Below are positions 1-7,707 of a DNA stretch of 64,000 bases, piece after piece. Each line of letters starts with the position of its first letter. Positions within the stretch are counted from its first letter, which is position 1. Position numbers and translations under genes: made by a program. Origin of the DNA: Herbiconiux sp. (GTDB lineage: Bacteria; Actinomycetota; Actinomycetes; Actinomycetales; Microbacteriaceae). Location of the stretch: positions 19,641-83,640 of the forward strand of contig NZ_JAHFUY010000021.1 in NCBI RefSeq assembly GCF_023264895.1, given 5' to 3'. The notes below the pieces were generated by a model. That model was given only the letters and a program-made list of their open reading frames with translations, searched no databases and was not told where the DNA came from.

Positions 1-707
1 GCCACCCGGTCGTCGTCCTCGGCGTACTTCGACTTCGTCCAGTGGTCGAAGCCGAGCCAGGCACCGGTCTGCGCGATCGCCCGCAGGTAGCCGAAGTCGA
101 GGTTGCGGTCGACGTGGCCGATCAGTACCGAGTCGGCGGGCACCCCGGCGTCGACGAAGCGCTCGATCTGCTTGTCGCCGAGGGTGCCGGCCTGGGTGTG
201 GGTCGAGATCGGTGCACCGGTCCGCAGCTGGGCGGCGGAGACCGCGGCGAGCACGTGGCGCTCGTCGTCCTGGAGGTCGTCGGTGCGGCAGGTGCCGAAC
301 TTGATCACGCCGGCGCGAGCACCGGTGTCATCCATCCCCTCGGTGAGGTCGGCGATCATGCGCGCGGCGAGCTGCTCGACGGGCGTCTTCTCGAGCCCCT
401 CGGGATAGTAGGTGCCCTTCTGGAAGCCGGTCGCCGCGATCACGTGCACGCGGGACCTCTTCGCGACGGCCAGCAGTGCGGCGGCGTCGCGGCCGTAGTC
501 GATCGTGGTCATCTCGACGAGGGCGCCGCCGCCCGCCGCCTCGTAGCTCCCGAGCTCCTCGACCGCCCGGTCGGGATCGTCGAGGAGGAGGTCGGGGTCG
601 GAGGCGACCGCCCACGACGGCGGCCCCGTGAGCAGGTGCTCGTGGCAGAGGGTGACCCCCAGCTCGGAGCCGTCGATGTCACCGGTGAGGGTTCGGATGA
701 TGGTCAC
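1..707 (-). CDS. Phosphotriesterase-family metal-dependent hydrolase (3' end outside window)
   Basis: The first 235 residues of a phosphotriesterase/PTE-like lactonase (amidohydrolase superfamily) are visible. The metal-binding HxH motif is in CHEHLL (H22, H24). The bridging lysine is probably K136 in GVIKFGT, followed by metal-ligand histidines in ISTHTQAG and IGHVDRN. The last catalytic Asp would lie beyond the window edge. The GTG start overlaps the stop of the upstream FGGY kinase by four bases (GTGA), so the genes are probably translationally coupled. As the last visible gene of the ABC/kinase operon it probably opens a lactone or hydrolyses an ester or phosphoester of the imported substrate. 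Substrate is not deducible from sequence. Confidence 0.85.
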   Translation of the reverse strand, partial: MTIIRTLTGDIDGSELGVTLCHEHLLTGPPSWAVASDPDLLLDDPDRAVEELGSYEAAGGGALVEMTTIDYGRDAAALLAVAKRSRVHVIAATGFQKGTYYPEGLEKTPVEQLAARMIADLTEGMDDTGARAGVIKFGTCRTDDLQDDERHVLAAVSAAQLRTGAPISTHTQAGTLGDKQIERFVDAGVPADSVLIGHVDRNLDFGYLRAIAQTGAWLGFDHWTKSKYAEDDDRV

Positions 708-2251
708 TCGGGCGTCCTTTCGGAGTCGAGGAACGCGGCGCGGGCGCGCCACAGTTCGGAGAAGGTGGAGCGGAGTCGCCGGTAGGCCGCGTAGCCGCGG
801 TCGTAGTCCGGTGCCCGCGAGGGTTCGGGAGTCTGCACGGAGCCGTCCGCGACGAGTCGCGCCACGCCCTCCGCGTAGTCGCGGAAGTGACCGACCCCCA
901 CGCCGGCCGCGACCGCGACGCCCACGGCGCCCGATTCGTCGACCTGGGGCACGGCGAGCTCCTGGCCCATGACGTCGGCGCAGATCTGCCGCCAGAGCTC
1001 GCTCCTGGCCCCGCCCCCGGTCATCCGGATCTCGTGCACGTCGACGGGCATGGCGGCGTAGCACTCCCGCATCGAGTAGGCCACGCCCTCGAGCACCGCC
1101 CGCAGCAGGTCGTGCCTCGTGGTCGCCTCGGTCAGGCCCGTGAAGCTCGCCCGGGCGAACGGATCCACGAAGGGAGCGGTCGCGCCGGCGGTGCCGAGGT
1201 ACGGCAGGAAGGTCACTCCGTTCGAGAGCGGTGGCACCGCACTGACGGGCCCCTCCACCAGCTCGGCCAGCGTCGTCTCGCCCGCCTTGATCGCGTCGCC
1301 GTCGCTCGAGCCGAGCGAGCGCAGGTACCAGTCGATGCCGAGCGTGCCGCCTCCCGTGTTCGACAGCACGCGCTGCCAGCGGTTCTCCGGCATGAGGTAG
1401 GTGAAGCCGACTCCAACGGGCTCGAGCACCGGTTCGCTCGTCGAGACCGCGTTCATGAAGCTCGTGCCGATGACGGTCACGGCCTGGCCGGCACCGTAGG
1501 CCCCGGCACCCAGGGCGTTCGCCACGGAGTCGCCGAGGCCGGCCACCACCGGGGTCCCCTCCGGCAGCCCGGTCTGGGCGGCGGCGTCGGCCGTGACGTG
1601 CCCGATGACCGTCTCGCTTCTGACCGCTCGCGGCAGCAACGGCAGCAGCCCGGGAATGCCCATGAGCTCGAACAGTTCGGGCGAGAGCTCACGGCGCCGG
1701 ATGTCGCACGGCACGAAGGAGAGATCGGATTCGTCGGTCGTGATGCGGCCGGTGAGACGGTAGTTCACGAAGTCCTTCGCCATGAACACCGACGTCACGC
1801 GGTCGAGGAACTCCGGCTCGTGGCGCGCCATCCAGGCGTAGAGCACCGAGGGCATCCCCGCGATCATGGCGTTGCCGCCCACGTCGAAGATCGTCGGGCC
1901 GAGGCCCTGGCTCTCCCACTCCTCGAGGATCCCCACGGCACGGCTGTCGGTCCATCCGATCGCGGGACCCGCAGGCCGGCCGTCGGCGTCGAGACACCAG
2001 AGCCCTCCCATGTGCCCGCAGACGCCCACGGCCAGCACCTCGGTGTCCGCCGCGAGCGCGCCGAGCGACTCCCGCAGGGTCTCGGCCACGCACGACCAGG
2101 TCGTGTCCATGTCCTCCTCGTGCCGGCCCGGTGCGGTGTCGAGGGTCGGCGTGCGCCTCGCCGCCGAGGCGACCACGCGTCCGTTCTCGGCGTCGATCGC
2201 CACCGTCTTGGTCGCCGACGTCCCCTTGTCGACCCCGATCAGCACCTTCAC
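704..2251 (-). CDS. FGGY-family carbohydrate kinase
   Basis: Full-length FGGY sugar kinase of 515 residues, the usual family size. The N-terminal phosphate-binding motif is GVDKGTSATKT (about residues 5-15). The second ribonuclease-H-like domain has GLGDSVANALGAG, a GTSFMNA phosphate-2 segment, SNGVTFLPYLG and the adenosine motif TGGGARSELW. It transfers ATP phosphate to a sugar or polyol in the cytoplasm; the closest-looking relatives are xylulokinase-type enzymes, but the substrate is unknown. The reading frame is open further upstream, but GTG at 2249-2251 gives the family N-terminus and overlaps the previous stop as GTGA. It lies between a half-FGGY gene and the phosphotriesterase-like gene. 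Confidence 0.9.
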   Translation of the reverse strand: MKVLIGVDKGTSATKTVAIDAENGRVVASAARRTPTLDTAPGRHEEDMDTTWSCVAETLRESLGALAADTEVLAVGVCGHMGGLWCLDADGRPAGPAIGWTDSRAVGILEEWESQGLGPTIFDVGGNAMIAGMPSVLYAWMARHEPEFLDRVTSVFMAKDFVNYRLTGRITTDESDLSFVPCDIRRRELSPELFELMGIPGLLPLLPRAVRSETVIGHVTADAAAQTGLPEGTPVVAGLGDSVANALGAGAYGAGQAVTVIGTSFMNAVSTSEPVLEPVGVGFTYLMPENRWQRVLSNTGGGTLGIDWYLRSLGSSDGDAIKAGETTLAELVEGPVSAVPPLSNGVTFLPYLGTAGATAPFVDPFARASFTGLTEATTRHDLLRAVLEGVAYSMRECYAAMPVDVHEIRMTGGGARSELWRQICADVMGQELAVPQVDESGAVGVAVAAGVGVGHFRDYAEGVARLVADGSVQTPEPSRAPDYDRGYAAYRRLRSTFSELWRARAAFLDSERTPE

Positions 2252-2787
2252 GCCGTCACCTCGAGCTCCCGGATCGCGGCCATGCACTGTCGGTGGAGAG
2301 CGTGCAGCGCCGTGTGCACGGCGACCGATCCGGGGTCGGGCACGTGGGCCGCCCCGTCGCCGGTCACGGGAACGCCGGTGGCCCGGGCGAAGAGCTCGCA
2401 CCACAGCGCGTTCCCCGCTCGGGGCCCGGCGAGCGTGAACCCGGAGGGCAGCACCGAGAGATCCTGCAGCACGGTGACCGCCGCGTGCACCAGGCCCTCG
2501 TGCACCGCGCGGGTGCACTCGGCCGAGGTGGTCTGGTAGGTCATCCCGAAGAACGAGCCCCCGTCGTCGCCGGGCAGGAACAGCACACCGTTGCTTCCGT
2601 CCGGCACCTCGAGTGCGGGCCGAAGTATCTCCTCGATGCGGGCGTCCTCGTCGGTGCCGTCGGTGGCGCAGAAGGTGCGCTGGTACCAGCGCAGGGTCGC
2701 CAGGCCCGGGCCGAGCAGGATGCGCTCCCCGCCCCGCCGCAGCGTGATGACGTCGCCGACCTCGACGACGGACTCGGATGCGCTCAA
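2248..2787 (-). CDS. Stand-alone FGGY kinase C-terminal-half-like protein
   Basis: A protein of about 179 residues that aligns by eye only with the second domain of FGGY kinases. It has GLATLRWYQRTF (compare GGTLGIDWYLRSL in the neighbour), SNGVLFLPG, FFGMTYQTTSAECTRAVHEG and NALWCELFARATGVPV. The N-terminal phosphate-binding domain is absent. The adenosine motif GGGA is replaced by LAGPRAGN, so independent catalysis is unlikely. I chose TTG at 2785-2787 because it overlaps the LivF stop as TTGA and has GGGAG upstream; TTG 2802 or GTG 2799 are alternatives. It may be a regulatory partner of the adjacent kinase or a degenerate paralogue. Confidence 0.7.
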   Translation of the reverse strand: MSASESVVEVGDVITLRRGGERILLGPGLATLRWYQRTFCATDGTDEDARIEEILRPALEVPDGSNGVLFLPGDDGGSFFGMTYQTTSAECTRAVHEGLVHAAVTVLQDLSVLPSGFTLAGPRAGNALWCELFARATGVPVTGDGAAHVPDPGSVAVHTALHALHRQCMAAIRELEVTA

Positions 2788-3518
2788 AACAGCTCCCACC
2801 AATCGTCTCGGGCGCGCGCCTCGTCGGCGCTCTCCGACAGCAGGATCTCGCCGGCCCGCAGATAGTAGACGCGGTCGGAGATCGGCAGGGCCGCTCCCAC
2901 GTTCTGCTCCACGAGCACCACCGACAGTCCGGCGTCGCGCGACAGCGCGCGGATCGACTCGAAGAGCTCCGTCACGAGGCTGGGCGCGATGCCGAGGGAG
3001 GGCTCGTCGAGCAGCATCAGCTCGGCTCCGCTCATCAGGGCCAGCCCGATGGAGAGGAGTCGCTGCTGGCCGCCGCTCATCCGCCCTGCGACAGCGCTCC
3101 CCCGGTCCTTCAAGACAGGGAAGAGGTCGTGGATGCGGGCGAGCCTCTCGGCGCGGACCTTCGAGTCGCGCACGGTGAACGCCCCGAGCTCGAGGTTCTG
3201 CCGCACCGTGAGGTCGCGGAAGATCGCGCTCGTGGCCGAGGTGTACGACATCCCGCCACGCACGCGCGAGGCGGTCGACGACTTCGTGATGTTCTGGCCG
3301 TCGTGGATCACGACCCCGGACTGCAAGGGCAGCAGGCCGAAGAGCGCCTTCAGGGCGGTCGTCTTGCCCGCGCCGTTGTGCCCGAGGATCGTGACGATCT
3401 CACCCGCGCCGACGGTCAGCGAGACGTCGTGGAGCACGCTGTGCTTGCCGTAGCCGCAGACCAGGTTGCTGGCCACCAGACGATCGGTCGTCGCCTGGGC
3501 CTTCTCGCTACGCTCCAA
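2784..3518 (-). CDS. Branched-chain-type ABC transporter ATP-binding protein (LivF-like)
   Basis: Cytoplasmic ATPase of a HAAT-family importer, 244 residues. Walker A is GHNGAGKTT (about residue 47), the ABC signature is MSGGQQRLLSIG, and Walker B is LMLLDEPSLGIAP, followed by VVLVEQNV with the switch region. The SLGIAP motif and overall length are typical of LivF. The start overlaps the end of the LivM-LivG fusion by 11 bases. It energises uptake together with the fused ATPase domain encoded immediately upstream. Linkage to sugar-type kinases suggests the solute may be a polyol, sugar acid or related compound rather than an amino acid; that is inference. Confidence 0.92.
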   Translation of the reverse strand: MERSEKAQATTDRLVASNLVCGYGKHSVLHDVSLTVGAGEIVTILGHNGAGKTTALKALFGLLPLQSGVVIHDGQNITKSSTASRVRGGMSYTSATSAIFRDLTVRQNLELGAFTVRDSKVRAERLARIHDLFPVLKDRGSAVAGRMSGGQQRLLSIGLALMSGAELMLLDEPSLGIAPSLVTELFESIRALSRDAGLSVVLVEQNVGAALPISDRVYYLRAGEILLSESADEARARDDWWELF

Positions 3519-5313
3519 AGTAGATCTCCTTCAGGTCCTGTCGCGCCATGAGCTCCTTCATCGAGCCCATCGCGAGCACGCGCCCCTGGTCGAGGAACAC
3601 GGCCCGGTCGGCGAGCCGCTCGACCATGTGCACGCTGTGCTCCACCAGGCAGATCGTCTTGCCCGCCGCTCGGAGATCGCTGATGACGTCGATCACGTGC
3701 TCCACGGCGGAGGGATCGACGCCCGAGGTGGGTTCGTCGAGCAGCAGCACGTCGGCCCCGGTCGCGATCAGCCGAGCGATGGCCACGAGCTTCTGATCGC
3801 CGTAGGACAGATCGGCCACGAGGGTCTCGGCGTCGGCGTGCATGCCCACCAGCTGCAGGCACTCGAGTGCCGACTGGCGCACCGCCCGCTCGCGCTTCTT
3901 CACGTAGAGCGGACGCACGGTGAGGATGAACGGGTTCTCGGCCCGCTGATCCGGGATGGCCATCGCCACGTTGTCGATCGCGCTGAGCCGCTCGAACAGC
4001 CGACCGTCCTGGAAGCTCCGCGCCATCCCCCGGCGGGCGATCTCGCTGATCGACAGCCCCGTGATCGAGGTGCCGTTCAGCGTCACGGCACCCTGGTCGG
4101 GCGTGATCGCGTTCGTGATGAGGTTGAACAGCGTGGTCTTGCCGGCTCCGTTGGGGCCCACGAGGGCCGTGATCTGCCCGCGTGTCAGGTCGAAGGTCGC
4201 ATCCGAGACGGCCTTGATGCCGCCGAACGACTTCGACATGCCCTCGACCTTCAGCACCACCTCGGGTGCGGGGCCGCTCGGCACAGCACCGGGTGCACCG
4301 GGCGTCGCGTCAGGCGCGCCGTCGCGCGGGGCACGGGTCGTCGCTGCGGCCGCGACCGCCGGCGCATTCCTGCGCCGCCGACGCCGCAGGAACCTGAGCG
4401 GCCCCTGGTGCTCGGGCACGAGGCCCTGGGGGCGGTAGCGCATCACGAGCACGAGGGCGAGACCGTAGATGACGCCGCGCCAGGCGCTCGCCTCCGCACC
4501 CACCAGCGCATCGAGCACGGGGTTCAGGAGGCCGAGGAGGATGGCGGCCACGACGGTGCCGACCGGGTTGGCCACGCCGCCCAGGATGACGACGGCGATC
4601 GCGAGGATCGACACGTCGAGGTTGAACGACTGCGGCGCCGCCACCTGGTAGTAGGAGGCGTTGAGTGCTCCGGCGAGGCCCGCGACCCCGGCGGCCACGC
4701 CGAAGACGATGACCTTGGGCAGCACCGTGCCCTTGCCGACGGCGCGCACGGCGGTCTCCTGCTCGCGGATGCCCTTCAGCACCCGGCCGAACGGCGACTC
4801 CCCCAGGCGGTAGCAGAACACGAAGGTCAGCACCGTCGCGATGCCCACGACGATCACGACCTGCGAGGGCTTGATGAGCGACTGACCGAAGAAGGTCATG
4901 GGTGGGATGGGCGTCAGGCCGAAGGTGCCGCCCGTGATCGAGGTCAGCGACCCCATCAGCTGCGTGGTGACGAGCTGGAAGGCCAGCGTCATGAGGATGA
5001 GGAACTCGCCTCGCACCCGGGACAGCGCGGGGATGGAGATGGCCGAGGCCACGGCCGCCGAGACCAGGATCGAGATCAGCACGGCCGGCCAGAACGGCCA
5101 CCCGGCCCCTCCCGCCACTCCGCTGGAGGTCGCGATCTCCAGACCGGCGACGGCCACGGGCATGGTCAGGAGACCGACGGTGTAGGCACCGATGCCGTAG
5201 AACGCGGCCTGGGCCATCGAGGTCTCACCGGTGTAGCCGACGAGCAGGTTGAGCGAGAGGGCCAGCATCATGAGGAACATGATCTGGATGGCTATGTCTG
5301 CGTAGTACTCCAT
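3508..5313 (-). CDS. Fused LivM-type permease / LivG-type ATPase of ABC importer
   Basis: A 601-residue fusion. Residues about 1-310 form a multi-spanning LivM permease (LSLNLLVGYTGETSMAQAAF, the LivM loop FGRVLKGIREQE, and VILGGVANPVGTVVAA). A basic and Ala/Pro/Gly-rich linker (about 310-348, including FLRRRRRRN) joins it to a LivG ATPase. That domain has Walker A GPNGAGKTT (about residue 380), signature LSYGDQKLVAIA and Walker B VLLLDEPTSGVDP. LivM and LivG are commonly separate genes, but fusions occur in actinobacteria. Six bases separate it from livH and it overlaps livF, so one transcript is likely. Confidence 0.9.
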   Translation of the reverse strand: MEYYADIAIQIMFLMMLALSLNLLVGYTGETSMAQAAFYGIGAYTVGLLTMPVAVAGLEIATSSGVAGGAGWPFWPAVLISILVSAAVASAISIPALSRVRGEFLILMTLAFQLVTTQLMGSLTSITGGTFGLTPIPPMTFFGQSLIKPSQVVIVVGIATVLTFVFCYRLGESPFGRVLKGIREQETAVRAVGKGTVLPKVIVFGVAAGVAGLAGALNASYYQVAAPQSFNLDVSILAIAVVILGGVANPVGTVVAAILLGLLNPVLDALVGAEASAWRGVIYGLALVLVMRYRPQGLVPEHQGPLRFLRRRRRRNAPAVAAAATTRAPRDGAPDATPGAPGAVPSGPAPEVVLKVEGMSKSFGGIKAVSDATFDLTRGQITALVGPNGAGKTTLFNLITNAITPDQGAVTLNGTSITGLSISEIARRGMARSFQDGRLFERLSAIDNVAMAIPDQRAENPFILTVRPLYVKKRERAVRQSALECLQLVGMHADAETLVADLSYGDQKLVAIARLIATGADVLLLDEPTSGVDPSAVEHVIDVISDLRAAGKTICLVEHSVHMVERLADRAVFLDQGRVLAMGSMKELMARQDLKEIYFGA

Positions 5314-5319
5314 GAGCTT

Positions 5320-6216
5320 CTACACCGCCGCTTTCCGGAAGATGCCCTGAGGGCGCACGATCAGGGCCACGAACAGCAGGCCGAAGATCACGGCCGTCTG
5401 GAAGGTCTGCGAGAGCCAGATGCCGCTGAGGCTCACGACCATGCCGAGCACGAACCCGGCGAGCGGTGCCGTCTTCTGGTTGCCGACACCGGCCAGGAAG
5501 GTCGCGATGAAGCCGAACAGCACCGGCTGCAGTCCCATGTTGGGAGTCGCCGCCTGGTTCAGGGTGAAGAGGATCGCGGCGGATCCGATCAGCAGGGAGC
5601 CGACGGCGAAGGCGTAGACGTAGATCTTCTGCGGTGAGATGCCCACCGCGGCCGACAGCTCACGGTTGGCGCTCACCGCGATGGAGGCGAGCCCCCAGCG
5701 CGACCGCCGCATCGCGAGCACGCCGCCGATCAGCACCCAGCTCACCACGACCGTCACGATGTCCCAGGTGGTGAAGGTCACGGTGCCGACGGTGTAGAGG
5801 GTGGGATTGCCGACCGGGAGGTTGCGACCGTCGGGCCCGAAGATGATCTGGATCAGGTTCGGGCCCGCGATCGAGATGCCCAGCGACGCGAGGAAGATGC
5901 CGAGCGAGGAGGCCCCCGATCTCCGCATGGAGCGATACACCACCAGCTCGATCGTCACACCCAGCACGACGGCCGCGATGAGGCCGATGACGATCGCGAG
6001 GACGATCGGCAGCCCCAGCACGGACGCCGTTCCGAGGGCCACGTACGCGGCCGCCGTGTAGACGAACGCGTGCGCGAAGTGGAACACCTTCGTGGTCGAG
6101 TAGATGACGCTCACGCTCATGCCCAGCAGGGCGTAGAACGATCCGAGGACCACCCCGCTGACGACCAGTTGGAGGACCAGCGACGGGGATGCGCCGGCGG
6201 CGGATATCAGATGCAC
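5320..6216 (-). CDS. Branched-chain-type ABC transporter permease (LivH-like)
   Basis: A 298-residue integral membrane protein with about eight hydrophobic segments. Family landmarks are GSFYALLGMSVSVIYSTTKVFHFAHAF near the N-terminus, the EAA-like loop around RSRWGLASIAVSANRELSAAVGI, and a C-terminal FVALIVRPQGIFRKAAV (RPQG is typical of LivH/LivM). It forms the translocation pore with the fused LivM domain. GTG at 6214-6216 is the start. It lies 33 bases downstream of the binding-protein gene and six bases upstream of the permease-ATPase fusion, supporting an operon. Confidence 0.92.
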   Translation of the reverse strand: MHLISAAGASPSLVLQLVVSGVVLGSFYALLGMSVSVIYSTTKVFHFAHAFVYTAAAYVALGTASVLGLPIVLAIVIGLIAAVVLGVTIELVVYRSMRRSGASSLGIFLASLGISIAGPNLIQIIFGPDGRNLPVGNPTLYTVGTVTFTTWDIVTVVVSWVLIGGVLAMRRSRWGLASIAVSANRELSAAVGISPQKIYVYAFAVGSLLIGSAAILFTLNQAATPNMGLQPVLFGFIATFLAGVGNQKTAPLAGFVLGMVVSLSGIWLSQTFQTAVIFGLLFVALIVRPQGIFRKAAV

Positions 6217-6249
6217 ATTCAGCTCTTACGTCGAGGGTTTCGGCGAGAC

Positions 6250-7560
6250 TTACTTCGAGACGCCCGAGAACGGGTCGCCGCCCTCGTCGACCTCCGTGAT
6301 GGTGGCGACCTGGGTGAGCTGGCAGTCCTTGATCGTGTAGGCGCCCATGGGCTTCACCGGCAGGTGGGTCTCCTCGTCGATCGACATGGTGCCCACCTCG
6401 TCGGCGCTGCCGCCGTAGACCGACTGGAAGGTCGGATCCGCAGCGAGCGCGGCCTGCAGCTGCTCACCGCTCGTGGGGTCGCCGCCGTCGGCGACCACGC
6501 GGTTGACGAGCTCCCAGAACACGAACATCTCCTCGTAGTAGTTCGCCGCGAAGATGTCCGGGTTCTTGCCGTAGGCATCCTTGTACTCGGTCACGAACTG
6601 CTCGTTGAACGGGTTGGGGTTGGCCACGTCGTAGTTCTCGCCGAGGGCGATGACGGTGTCGAACTCCTCGGGAGCGAGCTTGCAGACCTCCTCGCCGCCG
6701 GTCTCGGACGAGACGACGGGAGCCGTGACGCCCGCCCGGCGGAGGGCCTTCATGAAGGTGGCGTTGTCGCCGCCCTGCTCGAAGATCCAGATCACGTCGG
6801 GCTCGGCCGACTGGATCTTGGCGATGATCTGCCCGAAGTCGGTCAGGCCCACCTCGTGCTGCTCGTTGAGCACGACCGTGCCGCCGGGGGCGACCTCGGG
6901 CCAGATCTCGGGTATGAGCTTGGTCTGGGCGTTGATGCCGTTCTCGAGCGTGCCCACGACGGCCATCTTCGTGGCCTCCGGGTAGGTCTGCGCCACCCAG
7001 GCGAGGCCGCCGGGGATGCTGGGGTCGGCGAACAGCTGGCGGGTGTTCCAGAGGTAGTCCTTGCCGATCTGGCCGGGGCTCGTGCCGCCGCCCTGCAGGG
7101 TCAGGATCTTGTTCTGCTGCACGAGCGGGATGATGGCCTCGGAGACACCGCCGAACGATGTCTGCAGCACGTTGATGCCGTCCTGGCTGATGAGCTTGCG
7201 CGCCGCGGCCACGGCCGCCGGCACGCTCCCGCTCTCGTGGTCGCCGATCGCGATCTCGAAGTCGGGGCCGCAGGCCGCGAGGATCTGCTCCGCAGCGAGC
7301 TTCGCCCCGTTGCTCATGACCTCGCCGTACGACGATCCGGATCCGGTCATCGCGAGCAGCATGCCGACCTTGACGGTCACGCCCTGGCCGCCGGCCTCGC
7401 CGCCCTCGCCGAAGATGCCGTTGATGGCCGTGTCGCCGTCGCACGCGGCGGCGGTGCCCGAATCGCTCGAGGCGCAGGAGGCGAGACCGACGGCCAGCGC
7501 GGCGACCGCTGCTGCGGCCGTGAACCGGCGGGCCCGGGAAATAAAGGTGGAGACTGTCAT
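6250..7560 (-). CDS. ABC transporter substrate-binding lipoprotein (LivK/HAAT-like)
   Basis: A 436-residue extracytoplasmic solute receptor. The signal sequence MTVSTFISRARRF is followed by a hydrophobic stretch ending in the lipobox GLASCASSDS, so the mature lipoprotein starts at Cys29. The mature part is a type I periplasmic-binding fold: VKVGMLLAMTGSGSSYG at its start, GVSEAIIPLVQQNKI and FADPSIPGGLAWVAQTYP inside. It delivers the solute to the LivHM pore. The start ATG has GGGAAG about six bases upstream. It is the first gene of the operon, divergent from the IclR gene across 147 bases holding operator-like palindromes. Confidence 0.92.
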   Translation of the reverse strand: MTVSTFISRARRFTAAAAVAALAVGLASCASSDSGTAAACDGDTAINGIFGEGGEAGGQGVTVKVGMLLAMTGSGSSYGEVMSNGAKLAAEQILAACGPDFEIAIGDHESGSVPAAVAAARKLISQDGINVLQTSFGGVSEAIIPLVQQNKILTLQGGGTSPGQIGKDYLWNTRQLFADPSIPGGLAWVAQTYPEATKMAVVGTLENGINAQTKLIPEIWPEVAPGGTVVLNEQHEVGLTDFGQIIAKIQSAEPDVIWIFEQGGDNATFMKALRRAGVTAPVVSSETGGEEVCKLAPEEFDTVIALGENYDVANPNPFNEQFVTEYKDAYGKNPDIFAANYYEEMFVFWELVNRVVADGGDPTSGEQLQAALAADPTFQSVYGGSADEVGTMSIDEETHLPVKPMGAYTIKDCQLTQVATITEVDEGGDPFSGVSK

Positions 7561-7601
7561 AGTGCTTCCCTTATTGGTAAGTTCTTACTCGACACTGAGT
7601 C

Positions 7602-7637
7602 TTCCGGATTGCGGAACGCGTTTCCGGAACACGGGAA
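7602..7637. promoter_or_regulatory. Tandem operator-like palindromes in the ABC operon/IclR intergenic region
   Basis: TTCCG-N5-CGGAA occupies 7602-7616, and a second, slightly degenerate copy, TTCCG-N5-CGGGA, begins exactly 20 bases later (7622-7636). The spacing equals about two helical turns. They lie between the divergently transcribed binding-protein and IclR genes. TTCCG/CGGAA dyads resemble sites reported for IclR-family regulators, so these are the best candidates for IclR binding and for repression of the ABC/kinase operon. Binding is inferred. Confidence 0.5.
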
Positions 7638-7659
7638 GCTTCTCCTGAGCGACCACTAA

Positions 7660-7674
7660 TGTCAAGTCACTACA
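7660..7674. promoter_or_regulatory. TGTCAAGTCAC motif upstream of iclR (also minus-strand TTGACA)
   Basis: The sequence TGTCAAGTCAC here recurs as TGTCAAGTC at 8571-8579 and 8601-8609 just downstream of the IclR gene. Read on the minus strand it contains TTGACA, a consensus -35 hexamer facing the ABC operon, but the hexamer 17 bases downstream (GAAGCT) is a poor -10. It could therefore be a regulator half-site, a promoter element or both. Confidence 0.35.
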
Positions 7675-7707
7675 GAGAAGTAGTCACCACAGGGACGAGA
7701 GAAGGAC

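Noticed and set aside
887..2539. Long plus-strand open frame opposite the FGGY kinase genes
   Set aside because: Antisense shadow produced by high GC in the wobble frame; composition is Arg/His/Pro/Gly-rich and no motif is present, whereas the minus strand encodes clear kinase motifs.
3466..5637. 723-codon plus-strand open frame across the permease genes
   Set aside because: Antisense of the LivM-LivG fusion and LivH; no family resemblance and atypical His/Glu/Arg composition.
7637..7665. Consensus promoter for the ABC operon (TTGACA with -10 17 bases away)
   Set aside because: The -35 is perfect but the hexamer at the right distance (GAAGCT) is a poor -10, so it is only mentioned as part of the TGTCAAGTC motif.
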